64,000 nucleotides of DNA. It comes from Wenzhouxiangella limi (GTDB taxonomy: Bacteria > Pseudomonadota > Gammaproteobacteria > Xanthomonadales > Wenzhouxiangellaceae). Where the stretch lies: the NCBI RefSeq assembly GCF_010499265.1, contig NZ_JAAGSC010000040.1:290305-354304 (forward strand), written 5' to 3'. The translations under genes were made by a program, and so were the position numbers. Each line of letters begins with the position of its first letter. Position 1 is the first letter of the stretch. Shown piece after piece: positions 38,523 to 46,268 of the stretch. The notes under the pieces were generated by a model. That model was given only the letters and a program-made list of their open reading frames with translations, was not told the origin of the DNA and did not search any database.

Positions 38523-39476
38523 ATGAAAACCATTGAGCTGATCAACGCTGCAATTGCAGCACCCTCTTCGCACAATACCCAGCCGTGGCAGTTCCGGCTC
38601 GCGGACAAGGCGATCGAACTGTGGGCTGACCGGACCAGGGCGTTGCCGGTCAATGATCCCTACGATCGTGAACTCACCATCAGCTGCGGCGCTGCGCTGC
38701 TCAATCTCAGGGTCGCGTCGGCAGCGCGGGGCATGGCCGTGGCCACCCGGTTGGAACACGATCATCCCGACCACTTGGCTAACGTCTGCCTGGATGAAGG
38801 CGAAGTCGAGGCTGCGCTGGCGGGGCTTGAGACGGCGATCAGCGAGCGGTTTTCCACGCGAGAAGCCTTTCTGGATCACGAGCTGCCCGACACTTTGCCG
38901 GCAGAGTTGGATGCTGCGATTGGCCGCGAAGGTGCCAGGCTGCATCAAGTCGGCGATGAGGATCGCAGCGTTCTGGCCGAGCTGGTCGCCGAGGGCGACC
39001 GGATTCAGTTTTCAAACGCGAGCTGGCGCCGGGAGCTTGCCAGCTGGATGCACCCGGGGCGAGACAGAGACGGCCTGGCCATGAGTCCGTGGGTTGCGCC
39101 GATTTCGCGGCTGGTGGTCAGAAACTTCGATATGGGCAACAAGGTGGGCCAGGCCGACGAGGATCTTGCTCTGAATGCCCCCGCGCTGGTTGTGATCTCG
39201 ACCGCTGACGAAAGCCAAAGCAGCTGGCTCGCTGCCGGCCAGGCCTTGGAGCGGGCGCTGCTGCTTGCCGCTTCCGCCGGTGTCCACGCGGGTTATCTGA
39301 ACCAGCCCTGCCAGGTCGAGCAGCTGCGCGGACAACTGGCAGATCGCGTTTGCCCCGGACAATTCCCGCAGGTCATGTTGCGCCTTGGCTTTGCCGAGGC
39401 CCCGGCCCATCGCGCGCCGCGGCGCGAGGTCAAGGACGTCTTGCTGACCTATCAAGACCTTCTTACTCAAATGTAG
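38523..39476 (+). CDS. Acg-type FMN-binding nitroreductase-fold protein
   Basis: The 317-residue protein starts with the nitroreductase signature AAIAAPSSHNTQPWQFR and matches the large Acg-like family, with WADRTRALPVNDPYDRE and RLGFAEAPAHRAPRR near the end. These proteins bind FMN. Some family members are dormancy or stress proteins thought to sequester flavin rather than catalyse nitroreduction. The start follows GGAGACAAGGC. It borders the accessory patch at 39.5-40.5 kb. Confidence 0.85.
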   Translation: MKTIELINAAIAAPSSHNTQPWQFRLADKAIELWADRTRALPVNDPYDRELTISCGAALLNLRVASAARGMAVATRLEHDHPDHLANVCLDEGEVEAALAGLETAISERFSTREAFLDHELPDTLPAELDAAIGREGARLHQVGDEDRSVLAELVAEGDRIQFSNASWRRELASWMHPGRDRDGLAMSPWVAPISRLVVRNFDMGNKVGQADEDLALNAPALVVISTADESQSSWLAAGQALERALLLAASAGVHAGYLNQPCQVEQLRGQLADRVCPGQFPQVMLRLGFAEAPAHRAPRREVKDVLLTYQDLLTQM

Positions 39477-39517
39477 ATATGAGTCTACACTAGGTCAGTT
39501 TTTCTCTGAACGCGGTT

Positions 39518-39628
39518 TCATGGGTTTTTCGTCTCCGCCGCGCAGGCAAACGAGATCGGTTCGGGTTTGCCGTAATCGACCCGAGTGTCCTTGCAGCGCG
39601 TCGGACCCTTGGGCGTCAATCCTAGCAC
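39518..39628 (-). other. Possible remnant of an unidentified coding tail
   Basis: On the minus strand, in the same frame as the shifted end of the dioxygenase remnant and directly after its stop, 36 codons (GTG 39628 to TGA 39518) encode a coding-like tail containing GKPEPISFACAAETKNP. It has no recognisable start or family. It may be the end of a second deleted gene. The rest of the 39477-39838 gap shows no plus-strand gene I would defend. Confidence 0.25.
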
Positions 39629-39825
39629 TCACCCGGAGATCTCGACCACCTCGCCGAGCGCGTACTCGCGGTGTCCTCGATCAGGGTGATGTCGGCGTCG
39701 GTGTCGGGCTGCTCGTGGATGGGGAAGAACGGCCCCTCGGTCTGGTGCGGCGTAGTCGCTGCCAGCAGGTTGTCGGTGGCGGTAAGCGCGACCACGCCCA
39801 GGGAACCCTGGACCAGGCTATGCCA
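39629..39825 (-). pseudogene. Frameshifted fragment of an intradiol ring-cleavage dioxygenase
   Basis: The minus strand encodes LLAATTPHQTEGPFFP followed by IHEQPDTDADITLIED, which is the N-terminal signature of intradiol dioxygenases (TPxQTEGPFYP). A one-base loss near 39670 then shifts the frame, and the homologous continuation REYALGEVVEISG resumes before a TGA at 39631-39629. The iron-binding Tyr/His domain is entirely missing and no start codon is evident. It is a decayed gene next to a toxin-antitoxin pair. Confidence 0.7.
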
Positions 39826-39838
39826 AGTAACGTGTCCA

Positions 39839-40261
39839 CTACTCCGCGGAGATAAAAGGGTTTTCCACCTTCAGTTCCTCAATCATCTGTTCATGACCGA
39901 GGTCTTCGGAATACAGGCGTTCGCAACCGGAGCGAATCGCCGCCTCGACGATGAGTGCGTCGAACCACGAAAGCTTCCGGGCGCGCGAAAGTTCGTGCGC
40001 GTCGAGCACCAGGCTGGTATTGGCGGGCACGACCTCGAATTCGGCCAGTGCTTCGAGCGCGGCGCGAGTATCGTGCCACGACAGCGCGGGCTTGAGCTTG
40101 CGCGTCAACACCGAGCGCAGTTCGATCAAGACCTGGGTGCTGATGACGATTTCATTTTCAAGCGCCAGTTCACGCAACCAGTTGCCGACGAACTCAGACT
40201 TGTCGGGCTCACGGCGATCCAGCCGGTAGGCCCACAGATTGGTGTCGATGAAGACCCGCAT
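39839..40261 (-). CDS. vapC: PIN-domain toxin, VapC type
   Basis: The 140-residue protein has the PIN acidic residues Asp6 (VFIDTN), Glu47 (VLIELRS), Asp101 (SWFDALIVEAA) and Asp120 (LYSEDL), so the Mg-dependent RNase site is complete. VapC toxins cut tRNA or rRNA and are neutralised by a cognate VapB. It starts 8 nt after the antitoxin gene. ATG 40261 gives the standard MRVFIDTN start. Confidence 0.9.
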   Translation of the reverse strand: MRVFIDTNLWAYRLDRREPDKSEFVGNWLRELALENEIVISTQVLIELRSVLTRKLKPALSWHDTRAALEALAEFEVVPANTSLVLDAHELSRARKLSWFDALIVEAAIRSGCERLYSEDLGHEQMIEELKVENPFISAE

Positions 40262-40269
40262 GACTGAAG

Positions 40270-40506
40270 TCAGCCGGCCTTGCGCTCGTGCAGCGACTCG
40301 CGCGTCCAGCGCTCCTCGCTGGCCGAATGGGTGCGCTCGGCCAACTGATCCAGGGCATCGAGCGCGCGCAAACGCCGCTCCCGGGCATTGACATACTGCT
40401 TCAGATAGTCGCGCACCAACGCATTGACCGAGGTGTGTTCGCGCACCGCTGCCTCGCGTGCCTTCTGCAGCAGTTCATCGTCGAGACTCAGGGTGAGATT
40501 GGCCAC
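40270..40506 (-). CDS. vapB: Ribbon-helix-helix antitoxin, VapB type
   Basis: The 78-residue protein begins MANLTLSLDDELLQKAREAA, a ribbon-helix-helix beta-strand and helix, then SVNALVRDYLKQYV and a charged C-terminal tail that would wrap the toxin. The GTG start at 40506 is supported by GGCGGA 7 nt upstream; the frame is open much further upstream but runs antisense through the PII region. It is the first gene of the module, as usual, and probably autorepresses the operon. Confidence 0.85.
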   Translation of the reverse strand: MANLTLSLDDELLQKAREAAVREHTSVNALVRDYLKQYVNARERRLRALDALDQLAERTHSASEERWTRESLHERKAG

Positions 40507-40615
40507 GTCAGTATCCGCCGAAATGCCTGCTGAACACGGGATCAGTGTAGCACGTAGCCCTGTTCCGGCTTCAACACCAATTGTCAACTGCGCTGCCTGG
40601 GCAGCTCCCAGTTGC

Positions 40616-41418
<803 letters not shown>

Positions 41419-41480
41419 CCTCGCCGGTTCTGCTTTTCTGTCTTTTCTCGATCGCCCTTCTCTTTCTAAGGAATTCGCGC

Positions 41481-43385
41481 ATGTCGTTTTTGATTCGTTC
41501 CACGGCGCTGCTCAGCCTCGCCGTGCTCTTGGTCGGCTGCCAGCCAGACGGCCCGCCGGCGGCCCTGACGCCGGCGCCGGAATTTCAGGTACAGACCGGT
41601 AGCGACCCGCACAGTTTTGCCGAGTACGAGCAGGTCCGCGTTCGCCACCTGCGCCTGGACCTGGACGCCGATTTCAGCGCGCGCACGCTCAGCGGCCACG
41701 TGCTGCTGGAGCTGGACCGGCCCGAGCCCGGTTTCCAGCGCCTGGTGCTCGATACCCGCGATCTGGACATCCGCGACGTCAACGCCATTCAGCCGGACGG
41801 TCAATACCTGCCGGTCTCGTGGCGCTTCGGCGCCGATCAGGGTCACCTGGGCCGGCCGCTGGTGATCGCCCTGCCGGCCGGCATCGAGGAGGTGCGGATC
41901 GACTACACGACCTCGCCGGAGGCCTTCGGGCTGCAGTGGCTGGACGCTCAGCAGACCTCCTCGGGCAAGCCGTTTCTGTTTTCCCAGAGCCAGCCGCACT
42001 ACGCGCGCACCTGGGTGCCGCTGCAGGACACCCCGGCGGTGCGCTACACCTTTGATGCCACCATTCGCGGGCCGCGCGACCTGATGGTGGTGATGGGGGC
42101 CGACGGCAACGAACTCGCCCGCAACGACACCGGCGAATATCAATTCACCATGCCCCAGGCCATCCCGTCGTACCTGATGGCGATTGCCATCGGCGACCTG
42201 GAGTTTGCCGAGACCGGCCCGCGAACCGGCGTGTACGCCGAGCCGGACTGGATCGAGGCTGCGGCTGAGGAGTTCGACGTGCTCGAAGACATGGTCGAAA
42301 TCGGCGAAGACCTCTACGGACCCTACCGCTGGGGCCGCTACGACTTGCTGGTGCTGCCGCCGAGCTTCCCCTTCGGCGGCATGGAAAACCCGCGCCTGTC
42401 CTACCTCACCCCGACCATCATCGCCGGCGACGGCAGCCTGCTGGCCCTGGTCGCCCATGAGCTGGCCCACTCCTGGTCGGGCAATCTGGTCACCAACGCC
42501 GCCTGGCGCGACCTTTGGCTCAACGAGGGCTTCACGGTTTATTTCGAGGCCCGGATCATGGAGGCCCTCTACGGTCCCGAAATCCGCAACCAGCTGGCCA
42601 AGCTGTCGTGGGACGGGCTGAAGGAGACCCTGGAGACCGTCGACGAGCGCGACCGCCAGCTGGTCCGCGATCTGTCCGATCGCGACCCCGAGCAGGCCTT
42701 CATGCCCGTGCCCTACGACATGGGCGGCTTTTTCATGGACTGGCTGGAAGACCGGGTCGGGCGCGAGGCCTTTGATGCGTTTCTGCGCGAGTACTTCGAC
42801 CACTTTGCCTTCGAGTCGATTGATTCCGAGGACTTCCGCGCCTACATCGAGCAGCACCTGGTGGCCGAGTATCCCGATCGTCTGAGCATGGCCGAGATCG
42901 ATCAGTGGCTGTACGAGCCGGGCATGCCGGCCTCGGCTGAGGCGATCGAACCGGTCTCGGATGCCTTCGAGCGGGTCGACGCTGCGCGCCGTGAATGGCA
43001 GGCCGGCGAGCGCTCGCTGGCCGAACTGCCCACCGATGACTGGTCGGTGCACCAGTGGCGCCACTTTCTGAGCGGGCTGGCCGATACGCTGGACGCCGAG
43101 ACCATGGCGCGCATGGATGAGCAGTTCGGCCTGGTCGAGCAGACCAACTACGAGATCCTCTACCTGTGGCTGATGCGCTCGATCGAGGCCGAGTACGAGC
43201 CCGGCATCGAGCGCCTGGAGCGCTTTTTGCTCGAGGTCGGGCGCAACAAGTTCACCCGTCCGCTCTACGCCGCCCTGGCCGAAAGTAACTGGGGCCGGGA
43301 CTGGGCCATCAAGGTCTACCAGCGCGCCCGACCGGGCTACCACCCGCTGACCCGCCAGGCCTCGGAGCGCGCCCTGGGTCTTTGA
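41481..43385 (+). CDS. M1 family zinc aminopeptidase lipoprotein
   Basis: The 634-residue protein has a lipoprotein signal with lipobox LLVGC (about residue 16), then an M1 peptidase. The exopeptidase motif FGGMENPRLSYLTPT and the zinc site His326-Glu327-x2-His330 in HELAHSW with Glu349 (NEGF) are intact. A C-terminal helical domain (about 480-630) resembles leukotriene-A4-hydrolase-type M1 enzymes. It should release N-terminal amino acids in the periplasm. Confidence 0.93.
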   Translation: MSFLIRSTALLSLAVLLVGCQPDGPPAALTPAPEFQVQTGSDPHSFAEYEQVRVRHLRLDLDADFSARTLSGHVLLELDRPEPGFQRLVLDTRDLDIRDVNAIQPDGQYLPVSWRFGADQGHLGRPLVIALPAGIEEVRIDYTTSPEAFGLQWLDAQQTSSGKPFLFSQSQPHYARTWVPLQDTPAVRYTFDATIRGPRDLMVVMGADGNELARNDTGEYQFTMPQAIPSYLMAIAIGDLEFAETGPRTGVYAEPDWIEAAAEEFDVLEDMVEIGEDLYGPYRWGRYDLLVLPPSFPFGGMENPRLSYLTPTIIAGDGSLLALVAHELAHSWSGNLVTNAAWRDLWLNEGFTVYFEARIMEALYGPEIRNQLAKLSWDGLKETLETVDERDRQLVRDLSDRDPEQAFMPVPYDMGGFFMDWLEDRVGREAFDAFLREYFDHFAFESIDSEDFRAYIEQHLVAEYPDRLSMAEIDQWLYEPGMPASAEAIEPVSDAFERVDAARREWQAGERSLAELPTDDWSVHQWRHFLSGLADTLDAETMARMDEQFGLVEQTNYEILYLWLMRSIEAEYEPGIERLERFLLEVGRNKFTRPLYAALAESNWGRDWAIKVYQRARPGYHPLTRQASERALGL

Positions 43386-43424
43386 TTCTGGTCGCCCCCT
43401 TGATCCTGACCGGCTTCGGCCCCT

Positions 43425-43430
43425 TATAAT
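43425..43430 (+). promoter_or_regulatory. Promoter -10 element for sufT
   Basis: A perfect TATAAT lies 43 nt before the sufT ATG in the 87-nt gap after the M1 peptidase gene. The best -35 candidate, TTGATC at 43400-43405, is 19 nt away. Confidence 0.45.
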
Positions 43431-43472
43431 AGGGACCGATTCAATCCTGTTTTACCCGGATCTGATTACTGC

Positions 43473-44024
43473 ATGTTCAGCAACGCCTACACGCCAGCCC
43501 GCTTCGAGCGCGATTGCGAGGTTGTCATGGTGCCCGAGGGGGTCCCGGTGGAACTGCCCAGCGGGACCACCGGCTACATCACCCAGTCGCTGGGCGGCAG
43601 TTTCACGATCTACGTCGACGGCCGGCTGTTTCGCCTGGCCGGCGACGACGCCGACGCCATCGGCAAGGAACCGCCGCCGCGGCCCACGCTGCCCGACAAC
43701 GCCAGCGACAAGGACGTCGAGGACCTGGTCTGGGCCCAGCTGCGCACCATCTTCGACCCGGAAATCCCGATCAATATCGTCGACCTGGGCCTGATCTACC
43801 AGTGCGACCTGAGCCACATCACCGACGAGGACCGGCGCGTCGACATCGCCATGACCCTGACCGCCCCCGGCTGCGGCATGGGCGAAATCCTGGTTGCCGA
43901 CGTGCGCGACCGCGTCCAGATCGTGCCCACCATCAAGGAGGTCAACGTCGCTTTGACCTTCGATCCGCCCTGGAGTCAGGCCATGATGTCCGAGGCCGCC
44001 CGCCTCGAGACGGGCATGTTCTGA
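43473..44024 (+). CDS. sufT: Putative Fe-S cluster assembly protein SufT
   Basis: The 183-residue protein has an N-terminal extension of the SufT type (LPSGTTGYITQSLGGSFTIYVDG, about 28-51) and a C-terminal DUF59/MIP18 domain (about 85-180). That domain contains DPEIPINIVDLGLIY and TAPGCGMGEI, the conserved Cys of the family. SufT is an auxiliary maturation factor for Fe-S proteins. No other suf or isc genes are nearby. It converges on the BtuB-like gene. Confidence 0.9.
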   Translation: MFSNAYTPARFERDCEVVMVPEGVPVELPSGTTGYITQSLGGSFTIYVDGRLFRLAGDDADAIGKEPPPRPTLPDNASDKDVEDLVWAQLRTIFDPEIPINIVDLGLIYQCDLSHITDEDRRVDIAMTLTAPGCGMGEILVADVRDRVQIVPTIKEVNVALTFDPPWSQAMMSEAARLETGMF

Positions 44025-44045
44025 ACCCAAACACCTGGCGCGCTT

Positions 44046-44067
44046 GCCGGGCGATCCGATCGCCGGC
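44046..44067. terminator. Weak hairpin between convergent sufT and btuB
   Basis: GCCGG-G-CGAT pairs with ATCG-CCGGC around a short loop, with a bulged G, in the 51-nt gap between the two stops. The T-tracts are short, so bidirectional termination is only possible. Confidence 0.3.
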
Positions 44068-44075
44068 CTTGGCCT

Positions 44076-45857
44076 TTAGCCCCTGTAGCTCAGCGCCACG
44101 AACAGCGCGCGCCGCGAGGCGTTGAAGCCGACGGCCGGCTCGTACACCCGATCGCCGGCGTTCTCCAGGCGGCCTTCCAGGCGCAAAGACTCGCTGAGCT
44201 GCCAGCCCCCGCGCAGGTTGATGAGGACGTGGGAGGGCAGTACGGCCCGGCCCACGTCAAACCGCTGCCCGGTGTAGACCAGCTCTACGCCCAGCCAGTG
44301 GCCGCCGCCAAAGTGCCGGTCAACGCTCATGGCCGCCTTCTCGTCGGGACGGCGCAGCAGCGCCAGGCCGCTGTCGCGGTCTTCGGCGTCCTGCCAGGTC
44401 AGCTGGGCGCGAGCGCGCCAGCGCTCGGTGTCGAGTCGATAGCTCAGCTCCGCGCCCTGGATGCGGGCCCGACGGATGTTGATGGCCTGGAAGTCCTCGC
44501 CGGCGAAATCGATCAGGTCGTCGATCCGGGTCTGGTACAGGCTCAAGCCGAGCCGGGCGCTGGTTGCGAACTGCCAGTCGGCGCCGGCCTCCAGCGACAC
44601 CGAGGTCTCCGGGTCCAGGTTCGGGTTACCGGCAAAAGCGCCGGAGAAGCCGGGGGAGAACAGCTGGCTGAAGTTCGGCGCCCGGAACGCTCTACCGGCC
44701 GAGGCAAACAGGCGCCAGTCCTCGCTCGGCCGCCAGCCGGCGGCCAGGTTGCCGGTCAGCGCGCTGCCGAAGGTCTGGTCGCGGTCGGCGCGCAGGCTGG
44801 CCTCGTAATCCAGCCGTCCCCGCTGCCCGTCCAGGCCGGTCCAGGCGCCGAGGTTGTGGCGCGAGTCGTCCCAGCTGCCGCGCGCCACGCCCGACTCCTG
44901 CCAGGCGTCCACCCCCAGCAGCCAGCGGTTGTCCGGGCTCAGCGGGCGCTCGCCCAGCACGCTGGCCTGCACCCGCCGGGTGATGTTCTCAGTCTGCCCG
45001 AAGGCCGTGGTGGTGTCCAGCCGGTCGCGATACAGCGCGGTGCTGCCCGACCACTGCCAGTCACCGGCACGGTCGAGGTCGTAGCGCAGCGAAGCGGCGT
45101 AGTTGGTCACGTCCGAGACGCCCTGGTCGAATTCAACCTCGCCGTCGGCAACGCGCGCGCTCCAGTCGAGCACGCCGGGTCCGAGCCGGTGCGCACCGCC
45201 GCCGGCCGCGCTCATGATCTCGAAACCGTCGTCGTCGGGATCGAACGCGAAACCGCGCTCGTTCTGGGCCGAGAAGCCGCCAACCCGGCGGGCGGCGACG
45301 CGCAGCCCGGCCTGCTCGCTGCCAACGCCGGCGCTCAGGCTGCGGTCGCGGTAGCGCCCGTAACCCGCTCTGAGCTGCAGCCGGTCGGGCCGCCGGGTGA
45401 AGATCTGGATGACCCCACCGATGGCGTCCGAGCCCCAGCGCGCCGCGCGCGGCCCGCGCACGATCTCGATGCGCTCGATCAGGGCCGGGTCGATCAGCTC
45501 CCAGGCAAAGCCGCCGGTGCCCGCGGCGGCCACGCGCACCCCGTCGATCAGCACCAGCACGTGGTTGGAGTTCGAGCCTCTGAGAAACAGGCTGGTCTGG
45601 CCGCCGGGGCCGCCGGTGCGGTTGATGTCCACGCCCGCCTGCTGGCGCAGCAGTTCAAGCACGTCCGGGGCCTGGGCCAGCTCGATATCGTCGCGGGTGA
45701 TCACGCTGGTCCGGGCCAGGGCCTGGTCCAGCGGCTGATCGGATCGGGTCGCGGTCACGACGATGGTGTCGTCGGCCGACACGGCGGCGACCGGAGAAGA
45801 AAGGGTCAAACAAAGAAGGCCGGCCGCAGACAGGCCGGAAATACGGAAAACGGACAT
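44076..45857 (-). CDS. btuB: BtuB-like TonB-dependent cobalamin receptor
   Basis: The 593-residue protein has a signal peptide (about 1-27), a TonB-box-like DTIVVTATR, a plug domain (about 45-150: LLRQQAGVDINRTGG, LRGSNSNHVLVLIDGVRV, RIEIVRGPRAARWGSDAIGGVIQIFT) and a 22-strand barrel ending in an aromatic LSYRG segment. Length and plug match BtuB, and the cobalamin riboswitch directly upstream supports vitamin B12 uptake. The ATG at 45857 follows GAGGAG by 9 nt; open frame upstream belongs to the leader RNA. Confidence 0.92.
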   Translation of the reverse strand: MSVFRISGLSAAGLLCLTLSSPVAAVSADDTIVVTATRSDQPLDQALARTSVITRDDIELAQAPDVLELLRQQAGVDINRTGGPGGQTSLFLRGSNSNHVLVLIDGVRVAAAGTGGFAWELIDPALIERIEIVRGPRAARWGSDAIGGVIQIFTRRPDRLQLRAGYGRYRDRSLSAGVGSEQAGLRVAARRVGGFSAQNERGFAFDPDDDGFEIMSAAGGGAHRLGPGVLDWSARVADGEVEFDQGVSDVTNYAASLRYDLDRAGDWQWSGSTALYRDRLDTTTAFGQTENITRRVQASVLGERPLSPDNRWLLGVDAWQESGVARGSWDDSRHNLGAWTGLDGQRGRLDYEASLRADRDQTFGSALTGNLAAGWRPSEDWRLFASAGRAFRAPNFSQLFSPGFSGAFAGNPNLDPETSVSLEAGADWQFATSARLGLSLYQTRIDDLIDFAGEDFQAINIRRARIQGAELSYRLDTERWRARAQLTWQDAEDRDSGLALLRRPDEKAAMSVDRHFGGGHWLGVELVYTGQRFDVGRAVLPSHVLINLRGGWQLSESLRLEGRLENAGDRVYEPAVGFNASRRALFVALSYRG

Positions 45858-45994
45858 TTGCAAGTGCTCCTCGCGCTCACCCGCGCGGTTGGACCGGGTG
45901 GAGAGCGAGCACGAAGGCAGCACGGTCCCGGCCGAAGAACGGCCGCTGACCGAAGCACGCCCGGTTGCCCGCCGCAACCCGGTGGATCAAGACA

Positions 45995-46200
45995 GCACAG
46001 GCCGGTCTCCTGACTTTCGGCGGGTTTTTCAGCCTTGGCTGAGAGCCCGGGCCCGACCCTTCCCCTGTTGCCAGAGTGGTTGCTGTCGGAGCCGCGCCGA
46101 TGCGCTTGATCGACGCCGATTACAGTTGCGGGGGCAGTACCGGATTATTCACCGGTTTCCCGTTTCACCCCGGCCTTGAAGCCGGGGCACCTGTGCAACG
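45995..46200 (-). promoter_or_regulatory. Cobalamin (B12) riboswitch
   Basis: The minus-strand leader contains the hallmark elements in order: a 5' arm reading GGTGCCCC, the GGGAAACCGGTG segment, CTGCCCCCGCAACTGTAA, the GACAGC/GGGGAAGG core, and the 3' arm AAGTCAGGAGACCGGCC. It lies 138 nt before the BtuB-like start codon and would shut off receptor synthesis when adenosylcobalamin is plentiful. Boundaries are approximate. Together with the receptor leader it explains the 389-nt gap before fadE. Confidence 0.93.
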
Positions 46201-46238
46201 GTGGACCCGTAAGGCAGTGCCCTGCGGGACCTCGGGTG

Positions 46239-46268
46239 AGTATAGCTCAGGCGGCCTTGCGCTGTCCG
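46239..46268 (-). promoter_or_regulatory. Predicted promoter of the riboswitch-btuB transcript
   Basis: The -10 TATACT (46244-46239) and a poor -35 CGGACA (46268-46263) are 18 nt apart. The -35 would lie inside the last codons of fadE. Transcription would start about 46232. Confidence 0.45.

Noticed and set aside
45858..45977. N-terminal extension of the BtuB-like receptor
   Set aside because: This stretch is the leader after the riboswitch; the signal peptide and GAGGAG site define the start at 45857.
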